Source of the DNA: Asaia sp. W19
GTDB taxonomy: Bacteria; Pseudomonadota; Alphaproteobacteria; Acetobacterales; Acetobacteraceae
Reading direction: 5' to 3'
Assembly: GCF_003994335.1 (NCBI RefSeq)
Contig: NZ_PNQZ01000005.1
Coordinates: 1-64,000, forward strand
Length of the DNA: 64,000 nt
Shown: positions 1-9,320 of the stretch, piece by piece
Position numbering within the stretch: the stretch's first letter is position 1
Layout of the letters: each line of letters opens with the position of its first letter
Made by a program: the position numbers and the translations under genes
The notes under the pieces: generated by a model
Seen by the model: the letters and a program-made list of their open reading frames with translations, nothing else
What the model was told of the DNA's origin: nothing
Database searches by the model: none

Positions 1-48
1 AGCGTGGTAACACGTGAAGCTAACCGGTCCTAATCGCCCATATCGCTC
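1..48 (+). rRNA. 23S rRNA, 3' end (partial)
   Basis: The first bases contain GAAGCTAACCGGTCCTAAT, which corresponds to the conserved GAGCTAACCGGTACTAAT near the 3' end of bacterial 23S rRNA. The rest lies left of the window. The exact 3' end is estimated. 5S rRNA and an initiator tRNA follow, so this is the tail of an rRNA operon. Confidence 0.85.
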
Positions 49-163
49 ACACAACGCTCTCACAAAGAGAGCATACACATGCATAGCAATCATCCACGTA
101 AACACACTCATCATACCAAACACCAACCTCCACACCGACACATAGTTGTCGGGTGGATCAGAA

Positions 164-282
164 GACCTGGTGGCTATGGCGGGAGACTTCCACCCGATCC
201 CATCCCGAACTCGGCCGTGAAACGCCCCAGCGCCTATGATACTGCATCTCAAGATGCGGAAAAGTCGGTCGCCGCCAGGTCC
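164..282 (+). rRNA. rrf: 5S rRNA
   Basis: The sequence CCTGGTGGCTATGGCGGG through GGTCGCCGCCAGG is a typical alphaproteobacterial 5S rRNA, and its two ends pair (CCTGG with CCAGG). Outside it, GGGTGGATCAG at 151-161 is perfectly complementary to CTGATCCACCC at 284-294. This is the long stem expected for processing of the precursor. The ends are uncertain by a few bases. Confidence 0.93.
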
Positions 283-315
283 CCTGATCCACCCCACAAA
301 ACACCCCACCACCCT

Positions 316-392
<77 letters not shown>

Positions 393-665
393 AATCCCCA
401 CACATACAGATACAGACGTACTCAGCAGCGTAGTGCATAGCGCTTAGCATGCGCTCAAGTGTATGCCTGCTCGCCCTGCACATAGAACGTGCATAGCATA
501 GAGGCGTGGCATGAGCCGCACAGGTTGGCCTCGACGCAAACCACTCTCAGAGGGTTAGAAACGGCGCGCAGGCATCACAAGACTGGCAGATGTAACAACG
601 CTCTCTTGAGCAAGCGGAATATGTCATGAGAAGATGACGTCTCTGTCGAAGCAGGGAGTCGTAAG

Positions 666-1457
666 ATGCAGCGTCGTGAGATCCTGACAGGACTCCCCAT
701 AGCCGCCGCACTCGGGGGAATTTCCGCCGCCGAAGGAACACCAATGCACCGACCGGTCGTGCTCGTCCATGGATTGAATTGCGGCGGATGGGTCTGGCGC
801 TTCGTCGCACCATTGCTCACAGCGCGCGGGTTCGACGTGATTACTCCGACACTGACCGGCACGGGGGATCGGGCCCATCTCCTCTCCCATGAGATTACGC
901 TCGAGACGCACATAGAGGACGTCATCGCCACAATCGACATGCTGGATCTGGAAGATGTCGTGCTCGTCGGGCATTCCTATGGCGGCATGGTGGTCACCTG
1001 CGTGGCCGACAGGCTGAGAGAGCGTGTGAGCAGGTTGATCTATCTCGACGCATTGGTGGCGCAAAACGGGAAGACGGCTTTCGATATCTTGCCTGTCGGC
1101 ATGGCCGACACACGGCGCGAGCGAGCCCATACGAAAGGGGCTGACGTTGCATTTCCTGTTCCGCCCGAATCTGCGATTTCCTTCCCTGATCCTGAACGCA
1201 AGGACTGGTTTTACGCCCATTTGCGGCCTCACCCGGTGGGGACCTATGAGACCCAGGCTCGGCTGAGCCATCAACCGGGTCATGGATTGCCGGTGACCTA
1301 TATTGCTTATGAAAATCCTGCTTTGGCATCGATAGAACCCAGCCGCGCCTATGCGCGGTCCCGGAGCGATTGGCATTATCGCTCTGAGGCGGTGCCGCAT
1401 GATGCAGAGGTCGTGTACCCGGAAAAGGTTGCCGGTTTTATCGCTGAGTCCGTCTGA
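666..1457 (+). CDS. Alpha/beta hydrolase
   Basis: A 263-aa protein with alpha/beta-hydrolase landmarks: VLVHG (oxyanion-hole loop) near residue 33 and the nucleophile elbow GHSYGG near residue 107, with Ser as nucleophile. A late His is plausible in the C-terminal WHYRSEAVPHD segment. The N terminus carries an RR pair and a short hydrophobic, Ala/Gly-rich stretch, so it may be exported. An internal ATG at 744 with GAAGGA upstream would give a cytoplasmic form starting MHRPVVLVHG. The start at 666 has GGGAG upstream. The substrate cannot be told from the sequence. It resembles short esterase/salicylate-esterase-like hydrolases. Confidence 0.85.
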   Translation: MQRREILTGLPIAAALGGISAAEGTPMHRPVVLVHGLNCGGWVWRFVAPLLTARGFDVITPTLTGTGDRAHLLSHEITLETHIEDVIATIDMLDLEDVVLVGHSYGGMVVTCVADRLRERVSRLIYLDALVAQNGKTAFDILPVGMADTRRERAHTKGADVAFPVPPESAISFPDPERKDWFYAHLRPHPVGTYETQARLSHQPGHGLPVTYIAYENPALASIEPSRAYARSRSDWHYRSEAVPHDAEVVYPEKVAGFIAESV

Positions 1458-1489
1458 ATATCGCCGGAGTGCCTGGCTCCGGCGATATT
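1457..1489. terminator. Bidirectional hairpin terminator
   Basis: A perfect 13-bp inverted repeat (AATATCGCCGGAG and CTCCGGCGATATT) with a 7-nt loop lies between the convergent hydrolase gene and putA. It starts on the last base of the hydrolase stop codon. The AT-rich base of the stem could supply U-rich tails in either direction. Confidence 0.75.
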
Positions 1490-1493
1490 GGTA

Positions 1494-4400
1494 TCAGACG
1501 CGCGCCATCAGGGCGGCGTTTCCGCCTGCGGCGGTCGTGTTCGTGCTGCAAGCGTATTCCAGCACGAGCCATTCTAGCGGGTAGTGGCCTGACATGTCGG
1601 GTGCATGCAGGGAGACGATCTGACCGGGACGTGTGGCAAGCTCAGCGCCGAGCGCACGACGGAATGCCTTATCCCCGTTTGCCAGGGCGACGTCGAGTGT
1701 TTCGACACTCTCCGCTTTGACGATGAGAGCGTCAAAACCGGGCGGTAATTCGGGGAGCCCGGACAGGAGCTGATCCGGCACGGCACAGCGATTGCCAGTG
1801 GCGAGTCCCGCCATGATCTGTGTGCACAGATCATGGGTCGTGGGGCCAGCGCAGAGGACCGTTCCTCTGGGAGCCAAATTGTAGAGATTTGTCTCGCCTA
1901 CCGGTCCCGCCAGGGAAAGAGAGAGGCCCAGCAAGGTGGTGTCGGGAGCAGGAAGCACGGTCTCGGAGAGGCTCGTCGCGACCCAGTCAGCGAAGAGCCG
2001 GGCATTGCTCGGGAGGGCGGTTGTGTACTCGGCAGGAAGAGCTGGGCGCTGGGCGAGCAGGCGACGCAAATAGAGTGGGCCGCCCGCCTTTGGGCCCGTA
2101 CCGGAAAGTCCGTGGCCACCAAAGGGCTGTACGCCGACGACCGCACCCACGAGATTGCGATTGATATAGATATTGCCCGCATGGCTCTGGGCCTTGAGGG
2201 TTTCGATCGTGTCATCGATGCGGGAATGAACGCCGAAAGTCAGGGCGTAGCCTGTCGCATTGATAGCCCTCATGACCTGCGAGATATCCTCGCGGCGGTA
2301 GCGCAGAACATGCAGGACGGGACCGAACACTTCCTTCTTAAGGTCGGATATTGCGTTGATCTCGATCAGGGTCGGGGGAATGAAGGTGCCGGACTGGACC
2401 TCAGGCGCGAGGGAGGTCTGATAGACGCGATGACCCTGAGCCCCGAGCGTTGCGATATGATCCGCAATCATGGTCTGGGCCTCGGCGCTGATAACCGGGC
2501 CGATATCGGTTTCGGGGCGTTCGGGCGTGCCTGTTCGCAACTCTCTCATTGCTCCCTGGAGCATGGTGACCACGCGATCTGCGCTTTCCTCCTGCACGCA
2601 GAGCAGGCGCAGGGCGCTGCAGCGCTGGCCCGCACTATCGAAGGCAGAAGCCAGTACGTCGGCGACGACCTGCTCTGTCAGGGCTGAGCTATCAACGATG
2701 AGGGCATTCTGACCGCCGGTTTCAGCGATGAATGGCACAGGGGTCAGATCGCTGTTCAGACGACCCGCGAGCTGTTTTTGAATCAAACGAGCAACGTCGG
2801 TGGAGCCGGTAAAGAGCACGGCGGTGATGCGTGGATCGCCGACGAGCTGCGCGCCAGCTGCGCCTTCGCCCGGGATAAGATGAACCGCGTTTTGCGGAAT
2901 GCCGGCCTCATGCAGGAGGCGGATGGCCTCGCGGGCAATGAGGGGCGTTTCTTCCGCAGGTTTGGCGAGAACGGTGTTGCCCACAGCGAGGGCGGCCGAT
3001 ACCTGACCGAGGAAAATAGCCAGGGGGAAATTCCAGGGGCTGATGCAGGCGACCGGACCGAGAGGCGCGGCATCTTGCAGCGCGCCGCGTGCCTGCGCTC
3101 CGTAATAGCGAAGGAAATCGACAGCCTCGCGTATTTCGGCCACGGCATTGGCGAGTGTCTTGCCCGCCTCGCGCATGATAAGCGCCATGAGGCGAGGCAT
3201 ATCGGCCTCCAGAAGTTCTGCTGTTCTCTCGAGATGCGCTGCGCGCTGTGTGGCCGGTGTATCGCGCCACAGCGGGAAAGCGGCTTGCGCTTGCTCGATG
3301 GCGTTTTCGATGTCGGCCGTACCCATAAAGCCTATATGCCCGACGATATCGTCTCGATTGGCGGGATTGCGGACAGGCGTTCCCTGTGTGCTCGTCAGAT
3401 GCGGGTCGGGGGCCAGGAAGACCCGCGCGAGTTGGCTCAGTGTGTTTTCGTCGGAGAGGTCGAAACCACGCGAATTCAGCCGCTCGTCACCGTAAAGCGC
3501 GGGGGGGAGCGGTACGGTATAGGCAGGTGGCGTTGCCCGGGCGAGGGTAACCGGGTCGGTGCTCAACTCATCCACGGAGATTGTTTCATCCTGGATGCGA
3601 TTGATGAACGACGAATTCGCGCCGTTTTCGAGAAGGCGGCGGACCAGATAGGCGAGCAGCGTTTCATGGGTACCGACCGGCGCGTAAATGCGTACGGGGC
3701 GGTCGAGCTTTTTCGGGCCGACGACCTCGTTATAGAGCCCCTCGCCCATACCGTGCAGACACTGAAACTCATAGCGATCGACGGAGAATTCGGAGCCTGC
3801 ATAGGCGTGAATGCTGGCCAGGGTCTGGGCGTTATGGGTCGCGAATTGAGGAAAAATGGCGTCCGGCGCGTCCAGCAGTTTCTTCGCACAGGCAATATAG
3901 GCGATATCGGTATGCAGCTTGCGGGTGTAGACGGGGAAGTCGCTCTGGCCGTCGCTCTGGGCGCGCTTGATCTCGCTGTCCCAGTAGGCGCCTTTGACGA
4001 GGCGGACCATCAGGCGGTGCTGGCTACGTCTGGCGAGATCGATGATCCAGTCCAGCACGAAGGGCGCACGCTTCTGATAGGCCTGCACCACGAACCCGAT
4101 GCCCTTCCAGTCTTTGAGCGATTCATCGAAACACAGGGCTTCGAGGAGATCCAGCGAGAGCTCGAGACGATCCGCCTCTTCAGCGTCGATATTGAAGCCG
4201 ATATCATAGGAGCAGGCGAGATGGGCAAGCTGGGTCACACGGGGAAGAAGCTCAGTCAGCACGCGCTCGCGTTGCAGGCGGGCATAACGAGGATGAAGCG
4301 CTGAGAGCTTGATGGAAATGCCTGGCCCGCGATAGACGCCCTGCCGGCTTGCAGCCTTGCCAATCGCGTGGATGGCGTTTTCGTAGTCCCGGTAATAGCG

Positions 4401-5063
4401 CTCGGCGTCCTCAGCCGTCATCGCGGCTTCGCCCAGCATATCGTAGGAGTAGCGGAAGCCTCTCTCCTCAAGCTTGCGGCCGTTTTTCAAAGCCTCATCG
4501 ATGGTCTGGCCGGTGACGAATTGCTCGCCCATGAGACGCATGGCCATGTCTACGCCACGACGAATGACAGGCTCGCCGCATCGCTTGAGCAAGTTATCGA
4601 GCGTTTTCGGGAGGCGGCTTGTTTGCGTGCTGGAGAGGAAGCCGCCCGAAACAATCAGACCCCATGTGGCCGCATTGACGAAAAGCGGCGTGCTGCGGCT
4701 GATATGGCCGTGCCAGTTGCCGGTTGCGATCTTGTCCCGGATGAGGGCATCGCGTGTGGCGATATCGGGAATGCGCAGAAGCGCCTCGGCGAGGCACATC
4801 AACGCCACCCCCTCCTGCGAGGAGAGATCATATTCCTGGATCAGTCCTTGAACGAGGCCCGGTGTGCCATTGCGACGAAGGGCTTCGACCAGGGCACGTG
4901 CCGTCACGCGCGCGGTTTCTGCCTGTGCGGGATCGAGCGTGGCCTCTTTTGCCAGTTGCGTGACGCGGGCGTCTTCCGGCGCGCGCGTATGGTCGGTGAT
5001 GGCCTGACGCAGGGGGGAGCGTTCAGGGACGATCGCGCGGAAGGCAGAAAAAGGAGCGGTCAT
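1494..5063 (-). CDS. putA: Bifunctional proline dehydrogenase / P5C dehydrogenase PutA
   Basis: A 1189-aa protein that oxidises proline to glutamate in two steps. The FAD-dependent proline dehydrogenase barrel spans roughly residues 170-470, including RLVKGAYWD near 354. The aldehyde dehydrogenase domain follows (about 540-1000), with PWNFP near 677, Glu781 in AETGGQNA and the catalytic Cys815 in SAGQRCSAL. About 190 C-terminal residues have lost recognisable ALDH motifs. Unlike the roughly 1320-aa enterobacterial PutA, there is no N-terminal ribbon-helix-helix domain, so it should not repress its own gene. The divergent Lrp-type gene probably regulates it. Confidence 0.96.
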   Translation of the reverse strand: MTAPFSAFRAIVPERSPLRQAITDHTRAPEDARVTQLAKEATLDPAQAETARVTARALVEALRRNGTPGLVQGLIQEYDLSSQEGVALMCLAEALLRIPDIATRDALIRDKIATGNWHGHISRSTPLFVNAATWGLIVSGGFLSSTQTSRLPKTLDNLLKRCGEPVIRRGVDMAMRLMGEQFVTGQTIDEALKNGRKLEERGFRYSYDMLGEAAMTAEDAERYYRDYENAIHAIGKAASRQGVYRGPGISIKLSALHPRYARLQRERVLTELLPRVTQLAHLACSYDIGFNIDAEEADRLELSLDLLEALCFDESLKDWKGIGFVVQAYQKRAPFVLDWIIDLARRSQHRLMVRLVKGAYWDSEIKRAQSDGQSDFPVYTRKLHTDIAYIACAKKLLDAPDAIFPQFATHNAQTLASIHAYAGSEFSVDRYEFQCLHGMGEGLYNEVVGPKKLDRPVRIYAPVGTHETLLAYLVRRLLENGANSSFINRIQDETISVDELSTDPVTLARATPPAYTVPLPPALYGDERLNSRGFDLSDENTLSQLARVFLAPDPHLTSTQGTPVRNPANRDDIVGHIGFMGTADIENAIEQAQAAFPLWRDTPATQRAAHLERTAELLEADMPRLMALIMREAGKTLANAVAEIREAVDFLRYYGAQARGALQDAAPLGPVACISPWNFPLAIFLGQVSAALAVGNTVLAKPAEETPLIAREAIRLLHEAGIPQNAVHLIPGEGAAGAQLVGDPRITAVLFTGSTDVARLIQKQLAGRLNSDLTPVPFIAETGGQNALIVDSSALTEQVVADVLASAFDSAGQRCSALRLLCVQEESADRVVTMLQGAMRELRTGTPERPETDIGPVISAEAQTMIADHIATLGAQGHRVYQTSLAPEVQSGTFIPPTLIEINAISDLKKEVFGPVLHVLRYRREDISQVMRAINATGYALTFGVHSRIDDTIETLKAQSHAGNIYINRNLVGAVVGVQPFGGHGLSGTGPKAGGPLYLRRLLAQRPALPAEYTTALPSNARLFADWVATSLSETVLPAPDTTLLGLSLSLAGPVGETNLYNLAPRGTVLCAGPTTHDLCTQIMAGLATGNRCAVPDQLLSGLPELPPGFDALIVKAESVETLDVALANGDKAFRRALGAELATRPGQIVSLHAPDMSGHYPLEWLVLEYACSTNTTAAGGNAALMARV

Positions 5064-5197
5064 GCGAGGCCATATCGTTGCTGGTTGTTTATGATCCCTT
5101 AAGGCGGCTTCAGCAAAATGAGCTCTGGAAGATTGATGTTTGAGCCGTTTATTATTCTGTGTTTCTGTGGGTAGGCGAATTAAAGTTTGGGGACGCC

Positions 5198-5656
5198 ATG
5201 ACGCTGGACGAGATGGATCGCAGGATACTGAGAATACTGCAGAAGGACGGGCGGATCACGAATGTCGAGCTGTCACGCATGATCCATCTGAGCCCTGCAG
5301 CAACGCTCGAGAGAGTGCGGAAACTCGAGCAGGCCGCGGTAATACGAGGTTATATGGCGCGGCTCGAACCAGAGACGGTCAATCTTGGTCTGCTCGTTTT
5401 CGTGCAGGTGACGCTGGACCGGACGAGCGCCGATATCTTCGACTCCTTCGCCAAGGCGGTGCGTGCCATTCCTCAGGTGAGCGAATGCTATATGGTGGCG
5501 GGCGGGTTCGATTATCTGGTCAAGGCGCGCGTACGGGACATGAACGCCTATCGGGCGTTTTTAGGCAAAACCCTGACGCGTCTGCCCGGCGTGAGACAGA
5601 CGCATACCTACACGGTCATGGAAGAGGTAAAGGCGGATCTGGAACTGCCGATTTGA
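5198..5656 (+). CDS. Lrp/AsnC family regulator, probable proline-responsive activator of putA
   Basis: A 152-aa protein with the standard Lrp layout. An N-terminal helix-turn-helix follows LDEMDRRILRILQKDGR, with a LSPAATLERVRKLE recognition region. The C-terminal RAM/AsnC ligand-binding half contains VPEC-like VSECYMVAGGFDYLVKARV. The start at ATG 5198 is preferred because GGGGAC lies just upstream and the family usually begins a few residues before LDExD. Divergent placement against an RHH-less putA parallels PutR systems in other alphaproteobacteria. The proline response itself is inferred. Confidence 0.9.
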   Translation: MTLDEMDRRILRILQKDGRITNVELSRMIHLSPAATLERVRKLEQAAVIRGYMARLEPETVNLGLLVFVQVTLDRTSADIFDSFAKAVRAIPQVSECYMVAGGFDYLVKARVRDMNAYRAFLGKTLTRLPGVRQTHTYTVMEEVKADLELPI

Positions 5657-5667
5657 GGGCAGTGCCG

Positions 5668-7071
5668 TCAGTCCAGACACGCAACGCCCTGATGGAGGTC
5701 AAAAGAGAGTTTCGCGCCCTCGAGAGCGGACATCGTCAGGATGGGAGGCTTCGTGGAATCCCCGACCCTATAGCGTATGCGGGCCTGCACATTGTGATGG
5801 TCCAGACGCAGGGTAGTGCGATGCAGAACTGCGTTTTCACTGATCATGCCGGTACCGGTTTCGAATTTTTGTTTGGTCTTCATCCCAGCCTGAGCAGCGA
5901 GCGTGGGGCGCTGGATTACCAGCGGCTCTGGGGAATTATCGCCTGTCATCAGTGCAGCCAGACGACGCTGGCCGTCATAGGAGACAGGGAGGAGGAACGC
6001 GGCATCGAGCCCCCCGATATCCGATTGCAGCGCGGCATGACGATGGCAGGAAAACGGAGCGTCCGGACCGAAACTCATGCCGTGATCCGTCATGACGACA
6101 TGGATCAGGACGCCGAGGGACTGAAGGCCAATGACGACATGGCTGGTTTTTGCCACGATCATGAGCTGATTGTGAAAGATCGTATGACCGAGGGTCAGGC
6201 TCGAAACCTGCACGAGATCGGCTTTTTCGGCCTGTATCGTGTCGTCGCGCAGTGATGAGACAGTGCCGACCACCGGCCAATGATGACTGCGCTGCAAAGC
6301 CTGAGGTACTGCTCCCAGGACACTGCCTGTATTGATGACCGCATGCACCTGGCTTCCGTCCAGATCGATCAGAGTGCCGGCCGTCGCCGTTGTCACACCA
6401 TCGACGAGCGTCTGGAACGGATTGAAGGAGACCTCATCGCTGCGTGGCCCTTTGACTTCAACTGGGAGCACGCCTGATTCCGGAACTGAAAGGGTGACTT
6501 GATCAAGGTCTGTGAGGACAAGGTCGGGTTTGTCGTAAAAGGCGACGAGGGGCGTGCGAAAAGCGCGATCAATGAATCGTTTTCCACCTGCCCATTCGGG
6601 AAGGCGGTTCTCAAGAAGAAGGTCGCCGGTCAGGAATGTGACGAGCATGAAATTGAACGGATTGACGCTCTGAGCCGGGTTACTCCATGGGGCTGCGCGG
6701 CGTAGTGCTTCCTGAATGATGTGATCGGCGTGGAAGAGGTCACCCTGAGTCCGGGCCATGGAGGCATCACATAGGGCGAGCAGCATCATATTGAAGGCTG
6801 GTTCAGGACCAGGAGTTCTTTCGAGGGAATTTCTTATCGTGACCAGTCGGCTAGTATCCCCTGCTTCGAGGGCGGAGAGAATGCCTCGGGTATCGCTCGC
6901 GGCAAGCGTGGTTCTACCTCGTTTGTCGGTGGTCAGCAGGTCTGTCTCGAAGAAATGGACTGGCCCTTTTGGCGTTTCTGACGGGGAGTTCCCAGCATGG
7001 GCGGGGTAAGCCGCATAGAGAAAAGGTGCTCCAACCATGGTCGTGAGAAGGAGTAGTCGAGACAAGCGCAT
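5668..7071 (-). CDS. Exported protein with degenerate retropepsin-like domain (intact copy)
   Basis: A 467-aa protein from the ATG at 7071; an upstream in-frame TTG at 7095 is less likely. A Sec signal peptide ends near AYPAHA. The N-terminal part (about 60-190) is helical and contains the MxxLALCDASxAR motif. The C-terminal half matches the outline of retropepsin-like proteases: a beta-rich ATAGTLIDLD...AVINTGS loop, then LTLGHTIFHNQLMIV and VIGLQSLGVL, then MSFGPDAPF. The catalytic DTG Asp is replaced by Asn (INTGS), so it is probably not an active protease. A second copy lies immediately upstream and was split by the prophage. I do not know its function. Confidence 0.75.
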   Translation of the reverse strand: MRLSRLLLLTTMVGAPFLYAAYPAHAGNSPSETPKGPVHFFETDLLTTDKRGRTTLAASDTRGILSALEAGDTSRLVTIRNSLERTPGPEPAFNMMLLALCDASMARTQGDLFHADHIIQEALRRAAPWSNPAQSVNPFNFMLVTFLTGDLLLENRLPEWAGGKRFIDRAFRTPLVAFYDKPDLVLTDLDQVTLSVPESGVLPVEVKGPRSDEVSFNPFQTLVDGVTTATAGTLIDLDGSQVHAVINTGSVLGAVPQALQRSHHWPVVGTVSSLRDDTIQAEKADLVQVSSLTLGHTIFHNQLMIVAKTSHVVIGLQSLGVLIHVVMTDHGMSFGPDAPFSCHRHAALQSDIGGLDAAFLLPVSYDGQRRLAALMTGDNSPEPLVIQRPTLAAQAGMKTKQKFETGTGMISENAVLHRTTLRLDHHNVQARIRYRVGDSTKPPILTMSALEGAKLSFDLHQGVACLD

Positions 7072-7217
7072 GTTTCGGAACCCGTTTTGACTCAAAAGTG
7101 ACGCGGACCGCAGTGCGGGAGAGCAGGATGTCGGCCGCTCCCGGTGTTTCTGGCTCCACCTGTATTCCGGAGGAGACTATCTGGCTCCCCGAGGGACAGG
7201 TGAGGCACCCTGGTTGC

Positions 7218-8239
7218 TCAGCGCAGGCAGGCCATGCTCTCAGGCAGGTCGAAGGAGAAGCTTAGTGTCTTGAGCGCCGCCATTGAGATGACAGGCAGGT
7301 CGGCTGGGTTGCCGATCTGGTATCTCACGCTGGAGTGCAGACTCTTCCCGGCGATCTCGATGGTATCACTTTGCATGAATGTCTCGTGGGCGCGCTGACC
7401 ATAGGCCGTGCCGAGATATTCTGTCCTGCTGCGATGCGCCATATTACCGGAGAAGCTGGCGATATTGACCGTCAGAAGATCGGGAGCATTGTCTTCTGTT
7501 CCGATGATTGCCTGGGTATCGCCTCGTGAATAGGACACGGGGAACAGAAGATACATGCTGACCCCGGACCTGAAGCTGCTGACGACAGGCCGCAGATTGC
7601 ATGAGATTGGCGCTGAGGCGCCGAAGCTGAGGCGACGGTTGGTCATCGTCAGATGACGGAGACGGCTCAGTTGCTGCAAGCCAATCAGAACCGTATCTGA
7701 ACGCGTTACTGTCATGATCTGGTTTGTCAGGACTGTCCGTCCAATTTTGATGGACGGGATGAGGACGACCGCTTCCGTGCGCGGGTCGGGTGAGGAATCC
7801 TTGCTTCCAGCCAACCGGCCAATGACAGGCCAGCGATGGTCCCGTTGCAAAGAGAACGGGATGGAACCGATAACGGTCGCGGTGCCGAAGGTGGCTGTCG
7901 CTGGCACGTCGTCAATCAGCACAGTCGCCTTTGCAGAAATTGAGGTTTGGTCGTCGAACTGGGTTTCGGACGGATCCAGATCGATGGCATCCGAGGGCGG
8001 TCCATCGAGTTTCGATTCAGGAATTGCACGAGCTGGTACGGAGAGCTTGAGGAAGTCGATATTCTGGAATTCAAGGTCGGGTATATTGTAGTAGGCCCTG
8101 ACAGGCGCATAGAAGCCGGACTGAAGATGCTCTGTTTCTTCTGCCCAGTCACGGATGCGGCCCATCAACATCAGATTGCCGATATGGATGCTACGCAGCA
8201 TGATCTGGATGGGATTGATCGTCTGGGAGAGGTCACCGA
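7218..8239 (-). pseudogene. 3' part of the second retropepsin-like gene, separated by the prophage
   Basis: The frame is open from 8346 on the minus strand to the stop at 7218, but has no good start. Alignment to the neighbouring intact gene begins upstream of the first internal ATG (8201), at SQTINPIQ against AQSVNPFN, and runs to the shared C terminus (FDLPESMACLR against FDLHQGVACLD). The missing N terminus lies at 48036-48413. The DTG position reads TFGTAT, so this copy also lacks the protease aspartate. The fragment may give a 327-aa product from 8201 without a signal peptide, probably non-functional. Confidence 0.88.
8235..8239 (+). repeat. Target site duplication, left copy (ACCGA)
   Basis: ACCGA lies directly before the phage terminal TG and is repeated at 48036-48040 directly after the terminal CA. 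Five base pairs is the duplication made by Mu-type transposases. Confidence 0.9.
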
Positions 8240-8453
8240 TGAGGAAAGACAGAGAGATGGAAGAAATGGGAAGAGAGGTAACCCGGCATATCGCGGGATA
8301 GTCGGGGATACCGTGGGACGCGTGAAAGGTTGACGCGGCTAGGTTTCATCCGTTTCGGGCGATCAGTCAGCAGACCGTCCATGAACAAAGTCGCATTACG
8401 GGCACTTAATTATCTGGTTCTTGAGGGAGGCAGTGGGACACGAGGCTTGGAAG
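8240..8453 (+). promoter_or_regulatory. Left prophage end with transposase-binding repeats
   Basis: The terminal site reads TGAGGA-AAGACA-N6-TGGAAG (8240-8263). A better match to the pattern GGGACA-N7-TGGAA lies inside at 8435-8453, in the same orientation. A weak half (GGGACG) is at 8315. The pattern was defined from two strong copies at the right end. These are the expected MuA-type L1 to L3 sites. The stretch 8240-8572 holds no convincing gene. Confidence 0.7.
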
Positions 8454-8572
8454 AGTTGCGGATTTTGAACCGACTGCTTCAAAAGCGTTTTAGGGGCATT
8501 CAAACACCGTTGAAAATTTTGGTACAACTTCGCCGGTCAGCCGATTAGAATCAGGTATCAACGTAGAGGCAT

Positions 8573-8767
8573 GTGATGATGACTGACCTAGAAAGCGATC
8601 TCCCCAGCGAAGAGAGTAAGATTCACGTGTCCCAAGGAATGCTCGATGCAGGTAGTTGGGCACTCAATCATTCCTGTACCGAGGATGTAGCAGTTACATC
8701 CTATTCCCTTGAGATGGTTTATACTGCCATGGAGAGGAAGCGCATTTCTGAACAGAGTCAAAAATAG
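8573..8767 (+). CDS. Small hypothetical protein near the left end
   Basis: A 64-aa reading frame that begins with three Met codons (8573, 8576, 8579) and has AGAGG upstream. The middle, VSQGMLDAGSWAL, then EDVAVTSYSLEMVYTAMERKR, looks like a real folded small protein: a Gly-Met-Leu-x-Ala-Gly segment followed by a helix ending in VYxAM. Small phage and rhizobial hypotheticals share this shape as far as I recall, but no function is known to me. Its last 74 bases overlap the 3' end of the convergent HEPN-like gene. Codon use is less GC-rich than the structural genes. Confidence 0.45.
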   Translation: MMMTDLESDLPSEESKIHVSQGMLDAGSWALNHSCTEDVAVTSYSLEMVYTAMERKRISEQSQK

Positions 8768-9320
8768 CCGAGAACACTTCAGGGATATCGTTCTGTGTTC
8801 CTAGTGCCTGCTTTTCAATAATGCGGGCGCAGAAACAATGTTGGATAGCGATTAAGTCTTCTTGCATCGCCGTTAAAATTTCAGGCGAAGCATTTATCTC
8901 ACGCGTTGGAGGAAGCTTTCCACCTCGAAGTGCATACAAGCGCGCGTTTTCATCCGAGCGAACCCCATTATGTAATATTGCGTTTCTAACCTGCGAAATA
9001 ACGGATAATTGGGAAATAGCTGCCGATATGTTGCAGGTGTCCGAAATAGCTCTGGCTTTCCTGATATCTTCGAGGTTGTTAATGAGCTTACCGACGGGGG
9101 CATTATCGTAAACTACGCGGAAGACCTTTGTATCAATATCTGATTCACTCTGCAGAAGATCGCGTAATGCGGTTTCTGCTTCCGCGAACGTATGGGAAAA
9201 TCTACCCAAAGCATCGAAATACCTTGCAGGAACTCGATAGGGATATTCGTCGAAAGGGATCTCCCTCTCATCTTCATTGACATCGTCATACTCAGTGACG
9301 TGACGTTCTTCTTCGCTCAT
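8694..9320 (-). CDS. HEPN-like protein co-transcribed with the repressor
   Basis: A 208-aa acidic protein. An all-helical core contains VRNAILHNGV, in which R112, N113 and H117 form the RNxxxH signature of HEPN ribonuclease-like domains. The first 30 residues are very acidic. Its start overlaps the repressor stop (ATGA, 9317-9320), so it should be expressed in the lysogen with the repressor. That position is typical of lysogenic-conversion genes such as exclusion or toxin modules. The HEPN assignment rests on the motif and helicity only. Whether it cuts RNA, or needs an antitoxin, is not shown. Confidence 0.7.
   Translation of the reverse strand: MSEEERHVTEYDDVNEDEREIPFDEYPYRVPARYFDALGRFSHTFAEAETALRDLLQSESDIDTKVFRVVYDNAPVGKLINNLEDIRKARAISDTCNISAAISQLSVISQVRNAILHNGVRSDENARLYALRGGKLPPTREINASPEILTAMQEDLIAIQHCFCARIIEKQALGTQNDIPEVFSAIFDSVQKCASSPWQYKPSQGNRM

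Noticed and set aside
624..1400. 258-codon minus-strand open frame over the hydrolase
   Set aside because: The plus strand carries VHG and GHSYGG hydrolase motifs; the minus frame has none.
2778..4304. 508-codon plus-strand open frame antisense to putA
   Set aside because: It is the mirror of a high-GC real gene; the protein has no domain pattern, and PutA motifs on the other strand are unambiguous.
7218..8201. Treating the 327-codon frame as a complete gene
   Set aside because: Similarity to the neighbour continues upstream of its first ATG into the phage junction, and the missing part lies on the other side of the prophage.
8330..8548. 72-codon frame with TTG start in the left phage end
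   Set aside because: Overlaps transposase-binding repeats, very basic composition, no ribosome site; more likely non-coding.
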